Below are positions 16,325 to 25,600 of a stretch of 64,000 bases of DNA, one piece after another (position 1 is the stretch's first letter; every line of letters starts with the position of its first letter). The notes beneath the pieces are model-generated. The model was given only the letters and a program-made list of their open reading frames with translations, was not told where the DNA came from and did not search any database. The stretch covers positions 186,001 to 250,000 of the forward strand of contig NZ_SMKW01000004.1 in assembly GCF_004348985.1 (NCBI RefSeq). The letters are read 5' to 3'. The position numbers were made by a program, and so were the translations under genes. The stretch is from Saccharopolyspora elongata. Lineage in GTDB: Bacteria > Actinomycetota > Actinomycetes > Mycobacteriales > Pseudonocardiaceae.

Positions 16325-17352
16325 TCTCCGGCAGTCGCGTGAGTTCAACGAGAGGAGGCACGGCGCCTGGGTCGACCGGGCGCCGTGCCGTGATGCTGCT
16401 GGGAGCGGCCGTCGCCCTCGCGGCGGCGGCCGTGCTCGGCATCGCCATCGGCGCGCAGTCGCTGCGACCCGCCGAGGTGCTGCAAGCGCTGGTGGCCTTC
16501 GACGGCTCGTCCGAGCACCTGATCATCTGGGATGTCCGCGTGCCGCGCGTGCTGCTCGGCATCAGCGTCGGCGCGGCGCTGGCCGTCGCGGGCGGGCTGA
16601 TCCAGACGCTGTCCCGCAACCCGCTCGCGGAGCCCGGCATCCTCGGCGTGACCGTGGGCGCCGGCTTCGCCGTCGCGGTCGGTTCCGCGCTCGGGGTGGC
16701 GGTTTCCCAGCTCGGCGAGCTGCTCGCGGCGATCGTGGGCGCGGTGCTGGCCGCGCTGCTGGTCTACGCGGTCGGGCGCCGGTCGCCGCTGCGGCTGGTG
16801 CTCACGGGCGTTGCGCTGAGCGCGGTGCTGTCCGGGCTGTCGCTCGGCTTGCGCCTGATGAACCCCGAGGTCTTCGACCAGTACCGCTTCTGGGCGGTGG
16901 GCTCGCTGGCCGGTCGCGAGCAGGTGCCGCTGGAGGTGCCGCTGGTCGCGATCGGATTGGCGCTGGTCGCGGCGATGCTGCTCGCCCGGTCCCTGAACGC
17001 GATCGAGCTCGGCGAGACCGTCGCGCGCACCCTCGGCACGCGCGTGGCGCGGGTGCGGGTGGCGACGCTGGTCGTGATCACGGTCCTGACCGGGGCGGCG
17101 ACGGCGCTGGCCGGGCCGATCCTGTTCGTCGGGTTGATCGTGCCGCACCTCGCCCGCCGGATGGCCCCCGGCTCCATCCCCTGGCAGCTGGCCTACACCG
17201 CCGTGCTGGGTGCGGTGCTGATGCTGCTGTCCGACGTCGGCGCCCGCGTGCTGCTGCCGACGGGAGAGGTGCCGGTGGCGATCGTGACCGGCTTCCTCGG
17301 CGGCCCGGTGCTGATCTGGGCGGTCCGGCGGTACGGGTCGGTGGCGCTATGA
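16321..17352 (+). CDS. Siderophore ABC transporter permease (FecCD family), first subunit
   Basis: 343 residues from GTG 16321, overlapping the FecB stop. About nine or ten hydrophobic helices and the family hallmarks: RVPRVLLGISVGAALAVAGG, QTLSRNPLAEPGILGVTVGA, and LAGPILFVGLIVPHLARRM, the last being the cytoplasmic coupling segment to the ATPase. Forms a heterodimer with the next gene product. Confidence 0.94.
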   Translation: MISGSRVSSTRGGTAPGSTGRRAVMLLGAAVALAAAAVLGIAIGAQSLRPAEVLQALVAFDGSSEHLIIWDVRVPRVLLGISVGAALAVAGGLIQTLSRNPLAEPGILGVTVGAGFAVAVGSALGVAVSQLGELLAAIVGAVLAALLVYAVGRRSPLRLVLTGVALSAVLSGLSLGLRLMNPEVFDQYRFWAVGSLAGREQVPLEVPLVAIGLALVAAMLLARSLNAIELGETVARTLGTRVARVRVATLVVITVLTGAATALAGPILFVGLIVPHLARRMAPGSIPWQLAYTAVLGAVLMLLSDVGARVLLPTGEVPVAIVTGFLGGPVLIWAVRRYGSVAL

Positions 17353-18368
17353 ACGCGATCGTGGTGCGTGCGCGCGGCCGGGCGCTGCGCCTGCCGCGCC
17401 GGACGGTCCTGCTCGCCGCCGCGCTGATCGTGCTGATCCTCGCCCTGTCGCTGCTCGGGCTGTGCTTCGGCGCGTCCTGGCTGACGCCGGGGGAGGTGCT
17501 GGCCGCGCTCGCGGGCACCGGAGACTGGACGGTGGTCGTCGCGCAGTGGCGGCTGCCGCGCGTGCTCGCCGGGGTCGTGTTCGGCGCGGCGCTCGGGGTG
17601 GCCGGGGCGATCTTCCAGAACATCACCCGCAACCCGATGGGCAGCCCGGACGTCATCGGCCTCGACGCGGGCGCCTACACCGGCGCGCTGTTCGCGATCA
17701 CCGTGCTGTCCGGGACCTCAGCGCAGCTGGCGGGGAGCTCGGTGCTCGGCGGCGTGCTGGTCGCTGCGGTGATCTACCTGCTCTCGGCCAAGGGCGGGCT
17801 TTCCGGGCTGCGCCTGGTGATCGTCGGCATCGCGATGAACGCCATCCTCACCTCGGTGAACGCCTGGATCGTGCTGCGCGCCGAGCTGGAGGTGGCGATC
17901 GCCGCGGTCGGCTGGAGCGCGGGCTCGCTCAACGGCATCGACTGGGCGGACGTGTACCTGCCGTTCGCGATCATCCTGGGCCTGCTGGCGCTGCTGGCCA
18001 CCCAGGCGCACGCGATGCACCAGACCGCCCTGGGCGACTCCGTCGCCGTGGCCACCGGTGTTTCGCTGCACCGGCACCGGTTGCTGCTGGTGCTGGTCGG
18101 CGTCGGATGCACGGCGACCGTGACCGCGGTGGCCGGGCCGATCGTATTCATCGCGCTGGCCGCGCCCCAGATCGGGCGACGGTTGGCCAAGGCCGCCGGC
18201 GTGCCGCTGCTGCCCGCCGCCCTCACCGGCGCGGTGCTGTTGCTCGCCGCGGACCTGATCGCGCAGATGCTGCTGGCGCCGGTGTCGCTCCCGGTCGGCG
18301 TGGTGAGCACCGCGATCGGCGGCTGCTACCTGATCTGGCTGCTCACCAAGGAGGTGGAGCGAGCATGA
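17349..18368 (+). CDS. Siderophore ABC transporter permease (FecCD family), second subunit
   Basis: 339 residues; ATG overlaps the preceding stop (ATGA). FecCD motifs RLPRVLAGVVFGAALGVAG, NPMGSPDVIGLDAGAY, and VAGPIVFIALAAPQIGRRL are clear, with about nine or ten helices. Partner of the previous permease in ferric siderophore import. Confidence 0.94.
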   Translation: MNAIVVRARGRALRLPRRTVLLAAALIVLILALSLLGLCFGASWLTPGEVLAALAGTGDWTVVVAQWRLPRVLAGVVFGAALGVAGAIFQNITRNPMGSPDVIGLDAGAYTGALFAITVLSGTSAQLAGSSVLGGVLVAAVIYLLSAKGGLSGLRLVIVGIAMNAILTSVNAWIVLRAELEVAIAAVGWSAGSLNGIDWADVYLPFAIILGLLALLATQAHAMHQTALGDSVAVATGVSLHRHRLLLVLVGVGCTATVTAVAGPIVFIALAAPQIGRRLAKAAGVPLLPAALTGAVLLLAADLIAQMLLAPVSLPVGVVSTAIGGCYLIWLLTKEVERA

Positions 18369-19141
18369 CCTCGCGACTGAGCGCGCAGGAACTCACCCTG
18401 GGCTACGGCGACAGGGTGGTTTCCACCCGGCTCGGCCTCGACATCCCGGACGGCGCGTTCACCGCCATCGTGGGCCCGAACGCGTGCGGGAAGTCGACCC
18501 TCCTGCGCGCGTTCGTGCGGCTGCTGAAGCCCGTTTCGGGCGCGGCGAACTTCGACGGCCGGCCGGTCGGGTCGTACCCGACCAAGGAGCTCGCCCGCTC
18601 GCTGGGCTTCCTGCCGCAGGACCCGGCGGTGCCGGAGAACATCCGGGTGAAGCAGCTGGTCGGCCGGGGCCGGTTCCCGCACCAGTCCTTCCTCGCCACG
18701 ACATCGGAGGAGGACGAGCGGGCGGTCGCCGAGGCGATGGAGGCCGCGGGTGTCGCCGAACTGGCCGAGCGGCCGGTCGCCGAGCTCTCCGGCGGGCAGC
18801 GGCAGCGGGTGTGGGTGGCGATGGTGCTGGCCCAGCAGACGCCCTACCTGCTGCTGGACGAGCCGACGTCGTTCCTGGACATCGCGCACCAGTACCAGCT
18901 GCTGACGCTGCTGGCGAAGCTGCGCGACGAGGGGCGGACGATCATCGCGGTGCTGCACGACATCAACCAGGCCTGCCGCTACGCCGATCACCTGGTGGCG
19001 ATGAAGGACGGCCGGGTCGTGGCCGAGGGCGCCGCCGCCGACATCGTCGACGAGACGCTGCTCGAGGACGTCTTCGACCTCCCCAGCATCGTCGTCCCGG
19101 ACCCGCTGACGGGCACGCCGATGGTCGTCCCGAAGCCCTGA
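18365..19141 (+). CDS. Siderophore ABC transporter ATPase (FepC/FhuC type)
   Basis: 258 residues; ATGA overlap with the second permease. Walker A GPNACGKSTLL near residue 37, Q-loop FLPQDP, signature ELSGGQRQRVW, Walker B YLLLDEPTSFLD and H-loop VLHDIN are all intact. Energises uptake through the two FecCD permeases. Last gene of the uptake operon, followed by an array of strong hairpins. Confidence 0.95.
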   Translation: MTSRLSAQELTLGYGDRVVSTRLGLDIPDGAFTAIVGPNACGKSTLLRAFVRLLKPVSGAANFDGRPVGSYPTKELARSLGFLPQDPAVPENIRVKQLVGRGRFPHQSFLATTSEEDERAVAEAMEAAGVAELAERPVAELSGGQRQRVWVAMVLAQQTPYLLLDEPTSFLDIAHQYQLLTLLAKLRDEGRTIIAVLHDINQACRYADHLVAMKDGRVVAEGAAADIVDETLLEDVFDLPSIVVPDPLTGTPMVVPKP

Positions 19142-19154
19142 CCCCGAGTGCCGT

Positions 19155-19204
19155 CCCGCAATTTCAATGGAAATCGAAGATCCGATTTCCATTGAAATTG
19201 CGGG
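19155..19204. terminator. 22-bp perfect stem hairpin after the uptake operon
   Basis: Perfect inverted repeat: arms 19155-19176 and 19183-19204 (arm starts CCCGCAATTTC) around a 6-base loop, 14 bases after the ATPase stop. Unusually AT-rich for this genome and symmetrical. Very likely terminates the uptake operon. Confidence 0.85.
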
Positions 19205-19216
19205 AGTTGTCCACAG

Positions 19217-19274
19217 CCTTCGGCGTGTCGTGGCCCGACGCGCCGAAGGACCGCAATTTCCATTGAAATTGCGG
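19217..19274. terminator. Two further adjacent hairpins
   Basis: The first (19217-19249) has a 14-bp stem with one T-G wobble (arm CCTTCGGCGTGTCG). The second (19251-19274) is CCGCAATTTC-CATT-GAAATTGCGG and repeats the arm sequence of the hairpin at 19155-19204. Three stable hairpins in 120 bases seem more than needed for simple termination; they may insulate the NRPS promoter. Confidence 0.7.
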
Positions 19275-19352
19275 GACCGGGTTCGCGCCGCCGAGCCCGC
19301 GGGTGAGATCGGCGCGACGTTCGCTTGAGATTGCCTTGGGGGCTTTTCAGGA

Positions 19353-19538
19353 TGCGGCGTCAGCCGCATGCGGTGTGGGACTCAGCTCGCACCGCCGCGG
19401 GTTCTCAGACTGTGCCCACCCCGTCGGGGTTCTTGGCGAGGCCAGTCCCCAGCGCCGCGTATTGGTCATACGTCAGTCGGGGGTCCCGGAGTCCAGACGG
19501 CGTCTGAGGTTCCGCTACCCGCACCGCTACGCAAACCG
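19353..19538 (+). repeat. Structured intergenic repeat, copy A
   Basis: About 186 bases closely similar to 37729-37926. It folds into a series of hairpins: ATGCGGC-GTCA-GCCGCAT at the 5' end, ACCCC-GTC-GGGGT in the middle, CGTAT-TGGTC-ATACG enclosed by a CCCC/GGGG stem, and CAGAC-GGC-GTCTG near the 3' end. Several stems differ from copy B by compensatory changes. It lies between the uptake operon hairpins and the NRPS iron box, so it would be upstream of, or at most at the edge of, the NRPS promoter. Not a family I recognise. Confidence 0.75.
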
Positions 19539-19554
19539 CCCCTGCCAGCATTCG

Positions 19555-19573
19555 TTAGCTTAGCCTAAGCTAA
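19555..19573. promoter_or_regulatory. Iron box before the NRPS gene
   Basis: TTAGCTTAGCCTAAGCTAA is a perfect 9-1-9 palindrome, extended without mismatch to 19553-19575. It resembles the IdeR/DmdR box and lies 37 bases before the NRPS start, giving direct iron control of the assembly line and, by coupling, of the exporter. Confidence 0.9.
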
Positions 19574-19610
19574 CGATGACCTTGGTCTTTGTCATCCCCA
19601 GGAGCCAGCG

Positions 19611-22600
19611 TTGAGCACTGCCAGCATCGAGTCCCGCACTCCCGCCGAGTCGCCGGGCGACCAGGCGATGGAGCTGACCCGCGCGCAGCTCGGCGTCTGG
19701 AACGCGCAGCGGCTCGAGCCGGACTCGCCATACTACGTCGTCGGCGACGTGGTGGAGCTCTCCGGGCCGGACCCGATCGACGTGGACGCGCTGGCCGATG
19801 CCGTGCGGGCCACCACCGACGAGGCGGAGAGCCTGCGGCTGCGGGTGTTCGAGACCCCGGACGGGCCGCGCCAGTACATCGACGAAGGCCCGACCGAACT
19901 GCCCGAGATCGTCGACCTGCGGGCCGAGGCCGATCCGGCGGCCGCCGCAGAGGCGTACATCGCGGCCGAACGCGCGCGGCTGGCCGCGGAGTGCCGGGAG
20001 ATGGTGGGCCGCAGGCTCTACACCCGGACCGTGCTGCGGCTCTCCGACCGAGAGGTCTGGTACACGCAGCTCGGGCACCACCTGGTTTTCGACGGCTACA
20101 GCGCGGCGATGCTGGCTCGCCGCACCGCCGAGCACTACACCGCCCGGGTGCAGGGCGTCGAGGTCTCGCCGTCGCCGTTCGGCCGGTTCGCCGAGCTCGT
20201 CGAGGCGGACCGGGAGTACCTCGCGGGCGAGCGGTTCGCGGCGGACCGCGACTACTGGCGCGACGTGCTCACCCCGCTGCCGGAGCTGGCCACCGCGGTG
20301 GACGAGCCCGCCGGGCCCGCGGACGAGACGCTGATCGCGCGTGCGGTCCTGCCCGCCGACGAGGTGGCGAGGCTGCACGCGGTCGCCGAAGCGGCGCGCA
20401 CCAGCTGGGGCGAAGTGCTCATCGCCTGCTACGCCGCGTTCGTGCACCGGGTGTCGGGGGAGTCGGACGTGGTGTTCGCGCTGCCGCTGATGTGCCGGTT
20501 CGGCTCCGGCCTGCGGACCCCCGGGATGGCGGTGAACGTGCTGCCCCTGCGGGTGCCCGTGCGCGGCGGCGACCGGCTACCCGAACTCAGCCGCCGGGTG
20601 GCCAAGGCGATGCGCGACATGCGCAGGCACCAGCGTTACCGGGGCGAGAACCTGCCGCAGGACCTCGCCGCGCCGGGTGCCGGCGCGCTGCTGCACGGCC
20701 GGGGCATCAACCTCAAGGCGTTCGACTTGACCATCGACTTCGGCGGCGCGACCGGCGTGATGCGCAACATCGCGGGCGGGCCGCCGGAGGACCTCGGGCT
20801 GAGCGTGCTGCCGACCGCCGACGGTGGCCTGCTGCTCGGCTTCGAGGTGGACGCGCGCACCAACACCCAGTCCGATGTGGACGGCAGGCTCGCCGCGCTG
20901 CGCGGGCTGCTGGCGCAGCTCACCGCCGATGACGCCCCGGCCGTGGGGCAGGTGGAGCTGATGGCGCCGGCCCTGCGGGACGAGCTGCTCGCCGAGTGGT
21001 CGGTGCCCGCGCTGCCGGGCGAACCGGTCGACGTCCCGACCGCTCTGAACGAGCTCGCGGCCGCGGAACCGGAACGGACCGCGCTGGTGCACGGCTCCGA
21101 GAGGCTGTCCGCCGCGGAACTCGCCGCGCGGGTGCACCGGCTCGCCCGCGCACTGCGGGCACGGGGCATCGGCCCGGACGACGTGGTGGCGCTCGCGCTG
21201 CCCCGCTCGGTCGATCTGGTCGTGGCGCTGCTCGCGGCGCAGGACGCGGGCGCCGCGTACCTGGCGCTGGACCTCGCGCATCCGCCGGAACGGCTGCGCG
21301 AACTGCTCGCGGACGCTCGCCCAGCCCTGCTGCTCACCAGTGGGGAAACCGGGCTCGACGCCGAAGTGGACCTGCACGACGCGGAGTTCACCGCCGAACT
21401 CGCGCGCTACGCCGGTACCCCGCTGGCGGACGACGAGCTGGCCGCGCCGCGGCACCCGGAGCACCTCGCGTACGTGATCTACACGTCGGGTTCGACGGGG
21501 CGGCCGAAGGGCGTGCTGGGCCGGGTCGGCGCGCTCGCCGGTCTCCTGCACCACAACCGCAGCACCGTCGTGGCCGAGGCGCACCGGCAGGCGGGGCGGC
21601 GGCTGCGCACGGCGCACACCTACTCCTTCGCCTTCGACGCCTCCCTCGACCAGCTGCTCTGGCTGCTGTGCGGCCACGAGATGCACCTCTACGACGTCGA
21701 GCTCGCCAAGGACGCCGACGCGCTGCTCGCCGCCTACCGCGAGGACCGGATCGACGTCGTGGACACCACGCCGTCGATGGCGGCGCCGCTGGTGGACGCG
21801 GGATTGCTGGACGCCGAAGACCACCGGCCGTCGCTGCTCGTGCTGGGCGGCGAGGCCACGCCGGGCGCCCTGTGGCAGCGCGTCGCCGGCTCGCCGGTGC
21901 CGGGGCGCAACCTGTACGGCCCGACGGAGGCGACCGTGGACGCCACCGCCGCGGTGATCGACGGCGCCGAACCGACCATCGGCCGGCCGCTCGCGGGCAC
22001 CCGCATCTACTTGCTGGATGCCGCGCTGCGGCCCGTCGCGCCGGGCGCGATCGGCGAGCTCTACCTGGCCGGGCCGCACCTAGCCCGCGGCTACCTGAAC
22101 CTGCCCGCGACCACCGCCGAGCGGTTCGTCGCCGACCCGTTCGGCGCGCCCGGCGACCGCGCCTACCGCACTGGCGACCTCGCCCGCTGGGTGCCCGGCC
22201 GCGGCCTGGAGTACCTGGGGCGCGGCGACGGACAGGTGAAGATCCGCGGCTACCGGGTCGAGATCGGCGAGGTCGAGGCCGCGCTCGCCGCGGTCGCCGG
22301 GGTGAGCGCGGCGGCGGCCGTGCTGAACACCGGCGGCGAGCGGCCGAGGCTGATCGGCTACGCCGTGCCGTCGGACGGGGCATCGCTCACCCCGGAGGCG
22401 GTGCGCACCGCCGTCGCCGAGCGGCTGCCGGACGCGCTGGTCCCGTCGGCCGTGGTGCTGCTCGACGAACTGCCGGTGACGATCAACGGCAAGCTGGACC
22501 GGGCGGCGTTGCCCGCGCCGCGGATCGAGTCCGGCCGCGCGCCGAGCACCGAGCGCGAGCGCCTGCTCTGCGCGGTCGTCTCGGAGGTGTTCGGCGCCGA

Positions 22601-25600
22601 CGAGGTCGGGGTGGACGAGGACTTCTTCGGCCTTGGCGGCGACAGCATCTCGGCGATCACCGTCAGCGCCCGGCTCCGGGCGCACGGCCTGCACCTCCGG
22701 CCCCGCGACCTGCTGGCGCGCCGCACCCTCGCCGCGCTCGCGGCATCGGCGGAGGAGATCGCGGACGAGTCCGCGCAGGTTCCGGACGACCCGACCGGGC
22801 CGGTGCCCGCGCCGCCGATCGTCCGGGGACTGCTCGACCCGCACCCGGACGTCGACGTCGTGGCGGGCTACGCGCAGTGGACCGCGTTGCACGTGCCCGA
22901 GGGCCTCGCGATGGGAGACCTCGTCGTCGGCGTCCAGGCCGTGCTCGACCGGCACGACGCGCTGCGGCTGCGCGCCGAGAGCGCCGACGCGCTGACCGTG
23001 CGCCCGCTCGGCGCCGTGCCCGCGCAACGCGTCGTCCGCGAGGTGCCGAGTTCGGCGGATATCGCCGGTATCGCCGAGGAATTGGTGGCCGAGCTGGACC
23101 CGCGCGCGGGCGAGGTGCTCCGGGTGGCGCTGGTGCGCACCGAGGCGGGCATGGCCGACCGGCTCTTGGTGCTGGCCCACCACCTGATCGTCGACGGCGT
23201 GTCCTGGCGGGTGCTGCTGCCGGACCTGCACGCGGCGTGCCAGGCCGCGGCGGACGGCACGAAGGCCGAGCTCTCCCCGGCAGGCACGTCCTGGCGGCGG
23301 CACGCGACTCTCCTTGCGGAGCAGGGCGAGCAGGGGGCTCGGCGCGCCGAGTTCGAGGATTGGCGCCGGGCGGCGGAAGCCGCGGTCCGGCTCGGCAGCC
23401 GCGCGCTGGACCAGCGGCTGGACACGGTGAAGACGGGATTCCGGAGCACGACCACGGCCACGCCGGAGGCCACCGCGGCCGTGCTGACCGCGCTCCCGGA
23501 GGCCTACCGCGCCGGGGTCGATGAGGTGCTGCTGGCCGCGCTGGTGCTCGCGCTGCGCTCCGTGCGGCCCGGCACCGACGCCGCGACCGTCACGATGGAG
23601 GGGCACGGCCGGGAACCGCTCGTGGACGGCGCGGACCTCTCCAGCACGGTCGGCTGGTTCACCAGCGAGTACCCGGTGCGCGTGCCGGCGGATGCGGTGG
23701 CCGCCGATGCGGACCTCGCCGAAGCGCTGGCCGGCGGCCCGGCGGCCGGGCGGCTGCTGCGCGCGGCCAAGGAGGCCAAGCGCTCGATCCCGGACGGCGG
23801 CATCGGCTACGGCGTGCTGCGCCACCTCGACCCCGAGACCCGGACCGAGCTCGGCGCGACGCCGCCGCCGGACGTGCTGCTCAACTACCTCGGCCGGTTC
23901 GCCCCGCTGCCGGACGGGGGCTGGCGGCTGCCCGACGGCGACCCGTTCGCCGTGCTGGAACCGCCGGACAAGGCGCTGGAGCAGGTGCTGGCGCTGAACT
24001 GCTTCGTGCACGAGGCGGACGCGCCCCGCCTCGCCGTCGAGTGGACTGCCGCCGGGCTCGTGCTGACCCCAGACGACGTGGCCGAGCTGCAGCGCGCGTT
24101 CGCGACCGCGCTGGACGCGCTGGCCGCGCATGCCGAGGGCCTCGGTGCCGGCGAAGGCGGGCTCACGCCCTCCGACCTGCCACTGGTGGACCTCGACCAA
24201 GCCGGTGTCGACGCGCTGCAGGCCGCCCGGCCGATCGCGGACGTGCTGCCCGCCACCCCGCTGCAGGTCGGGCTGTCCTTCCACAGCATGGTGCGCGCCG
24301 ATGCCGACGCTGACGTGTACGTCGTGCAGGCGATGACCCACCTGGCCGGCGCGTTGGAGCCGGAGCGGTTGGCGGGCGCGGCGGCGGAACTGCTGCGCCG
24401 CAACCCCGCGCTGCGGGTCTACCTGGACACGACCGCGGCGGGCGAAGTCGTGCAGGTCGTGCCCGCGGAGATGGACCTGCACTGGTGCGAGGCCGACCTG
24501 TCGGCTCGTTCTCCGGAAGAGCGGGAGCGCGCACTCGCTGAGCATGCCCGCGCGGAGCTCGACCGCCCCTTCGACCCGGCGCGGCCGCCCCTGATCCGGT
24601 TCCTGCTGTGCAAGCTCGGCGAGACCGAGCACCGGCTGCTCATCACCAACCACCACGCGCTGCTGGACGGCTGGTCGATGCCGCTGGTCGGGCGGACCCT
24701 CCTCGCGATCTACGCCGAGCTCGGCGGCGGCGAACCGGTGCCGACCGCGCCACCGCTCGTCGAGTACTTCCACTGGCTGGCCCGCAGGGACGGCGAGGCC
24801 GCGCTGCGGGCCTGGCAGGACGAGCTGGCCGGGATCGACGAGGGAACCCGGCTGGCACCGGCGAACCCGACGTCCCGGGTGGACCGGCCGGGCCGGGTCG
24901 CGATCGAGCTCGGCACCGGGTTCAGCGCCGAACTGCGCGCGTTCGCACAGGCCAGGGGCATCACCCTGACCACCGTGCTGCAGACGGCATGGGGCGTGCT
25001 GCTGGGCAGGCTCACCGGCCGGCGCGACGTGGTCTTCGGCTGCCCCGTGTCGGGCCGGCCCGCCGAGGTGGACGGCGTGGCCGCGATGATCGGGCAGCTG
25101 GGCAACACCATCCCGGTCCGGGTGCGGCACGCCGCGGGCGACACCGCCGCGCGGCTGCTCGCCGACGTGCACGAACGCGGCGTCGCCCTCGCCGATCACC
25201 ACCACGTGGGCCTGCCGGACATCCAGCGCGCCGTCGGCGCGGGCGAGCTGTTCGACACGATGCTCGTGATGGAGAACTTCCCGCTCTCCAGCAGACAGCG
25301 CACACCGCTCGCGCCGGGCCTGGAACTGGCGGGCGTGGACATCACCGACGCCACGCACTACCCGCTGACCGTGATCGTCATCCCCGAGGACGAGATCGTC
25401 ATCGGGCTCGGCTACCAGACGCACGCCTTCGACGAGGCGACCGTCCGCGACTACGGCCGCTGGCTGCTCGCGCTGCTGCGGGAACTCGTCGCCGACCCGG
25501 ACCGGCCCGTCAACCGGCTGCCGATGCTGGAACCCGCTGAGCGGCGTGACCTGCTGGCGGCGGGCACCGGGACCGTGCCCGCACACGACTACGGCAGCGT

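Noticed and set aside
19353-19538. Known riboswitch (cobalamin, SAM or similar) before the NRPS
   Set aside because: The conserved cores of these classes are not present, and the iron box and promoter lie downstream of the element.
22080-25586. Minus-strand open frame of 1168 codons inside the NRPS gene
   Set aside because: It is antisense to intact NRPS domains, is Arg/Gln/His/Asp-rich without any domain, and results from high GC at third positions.
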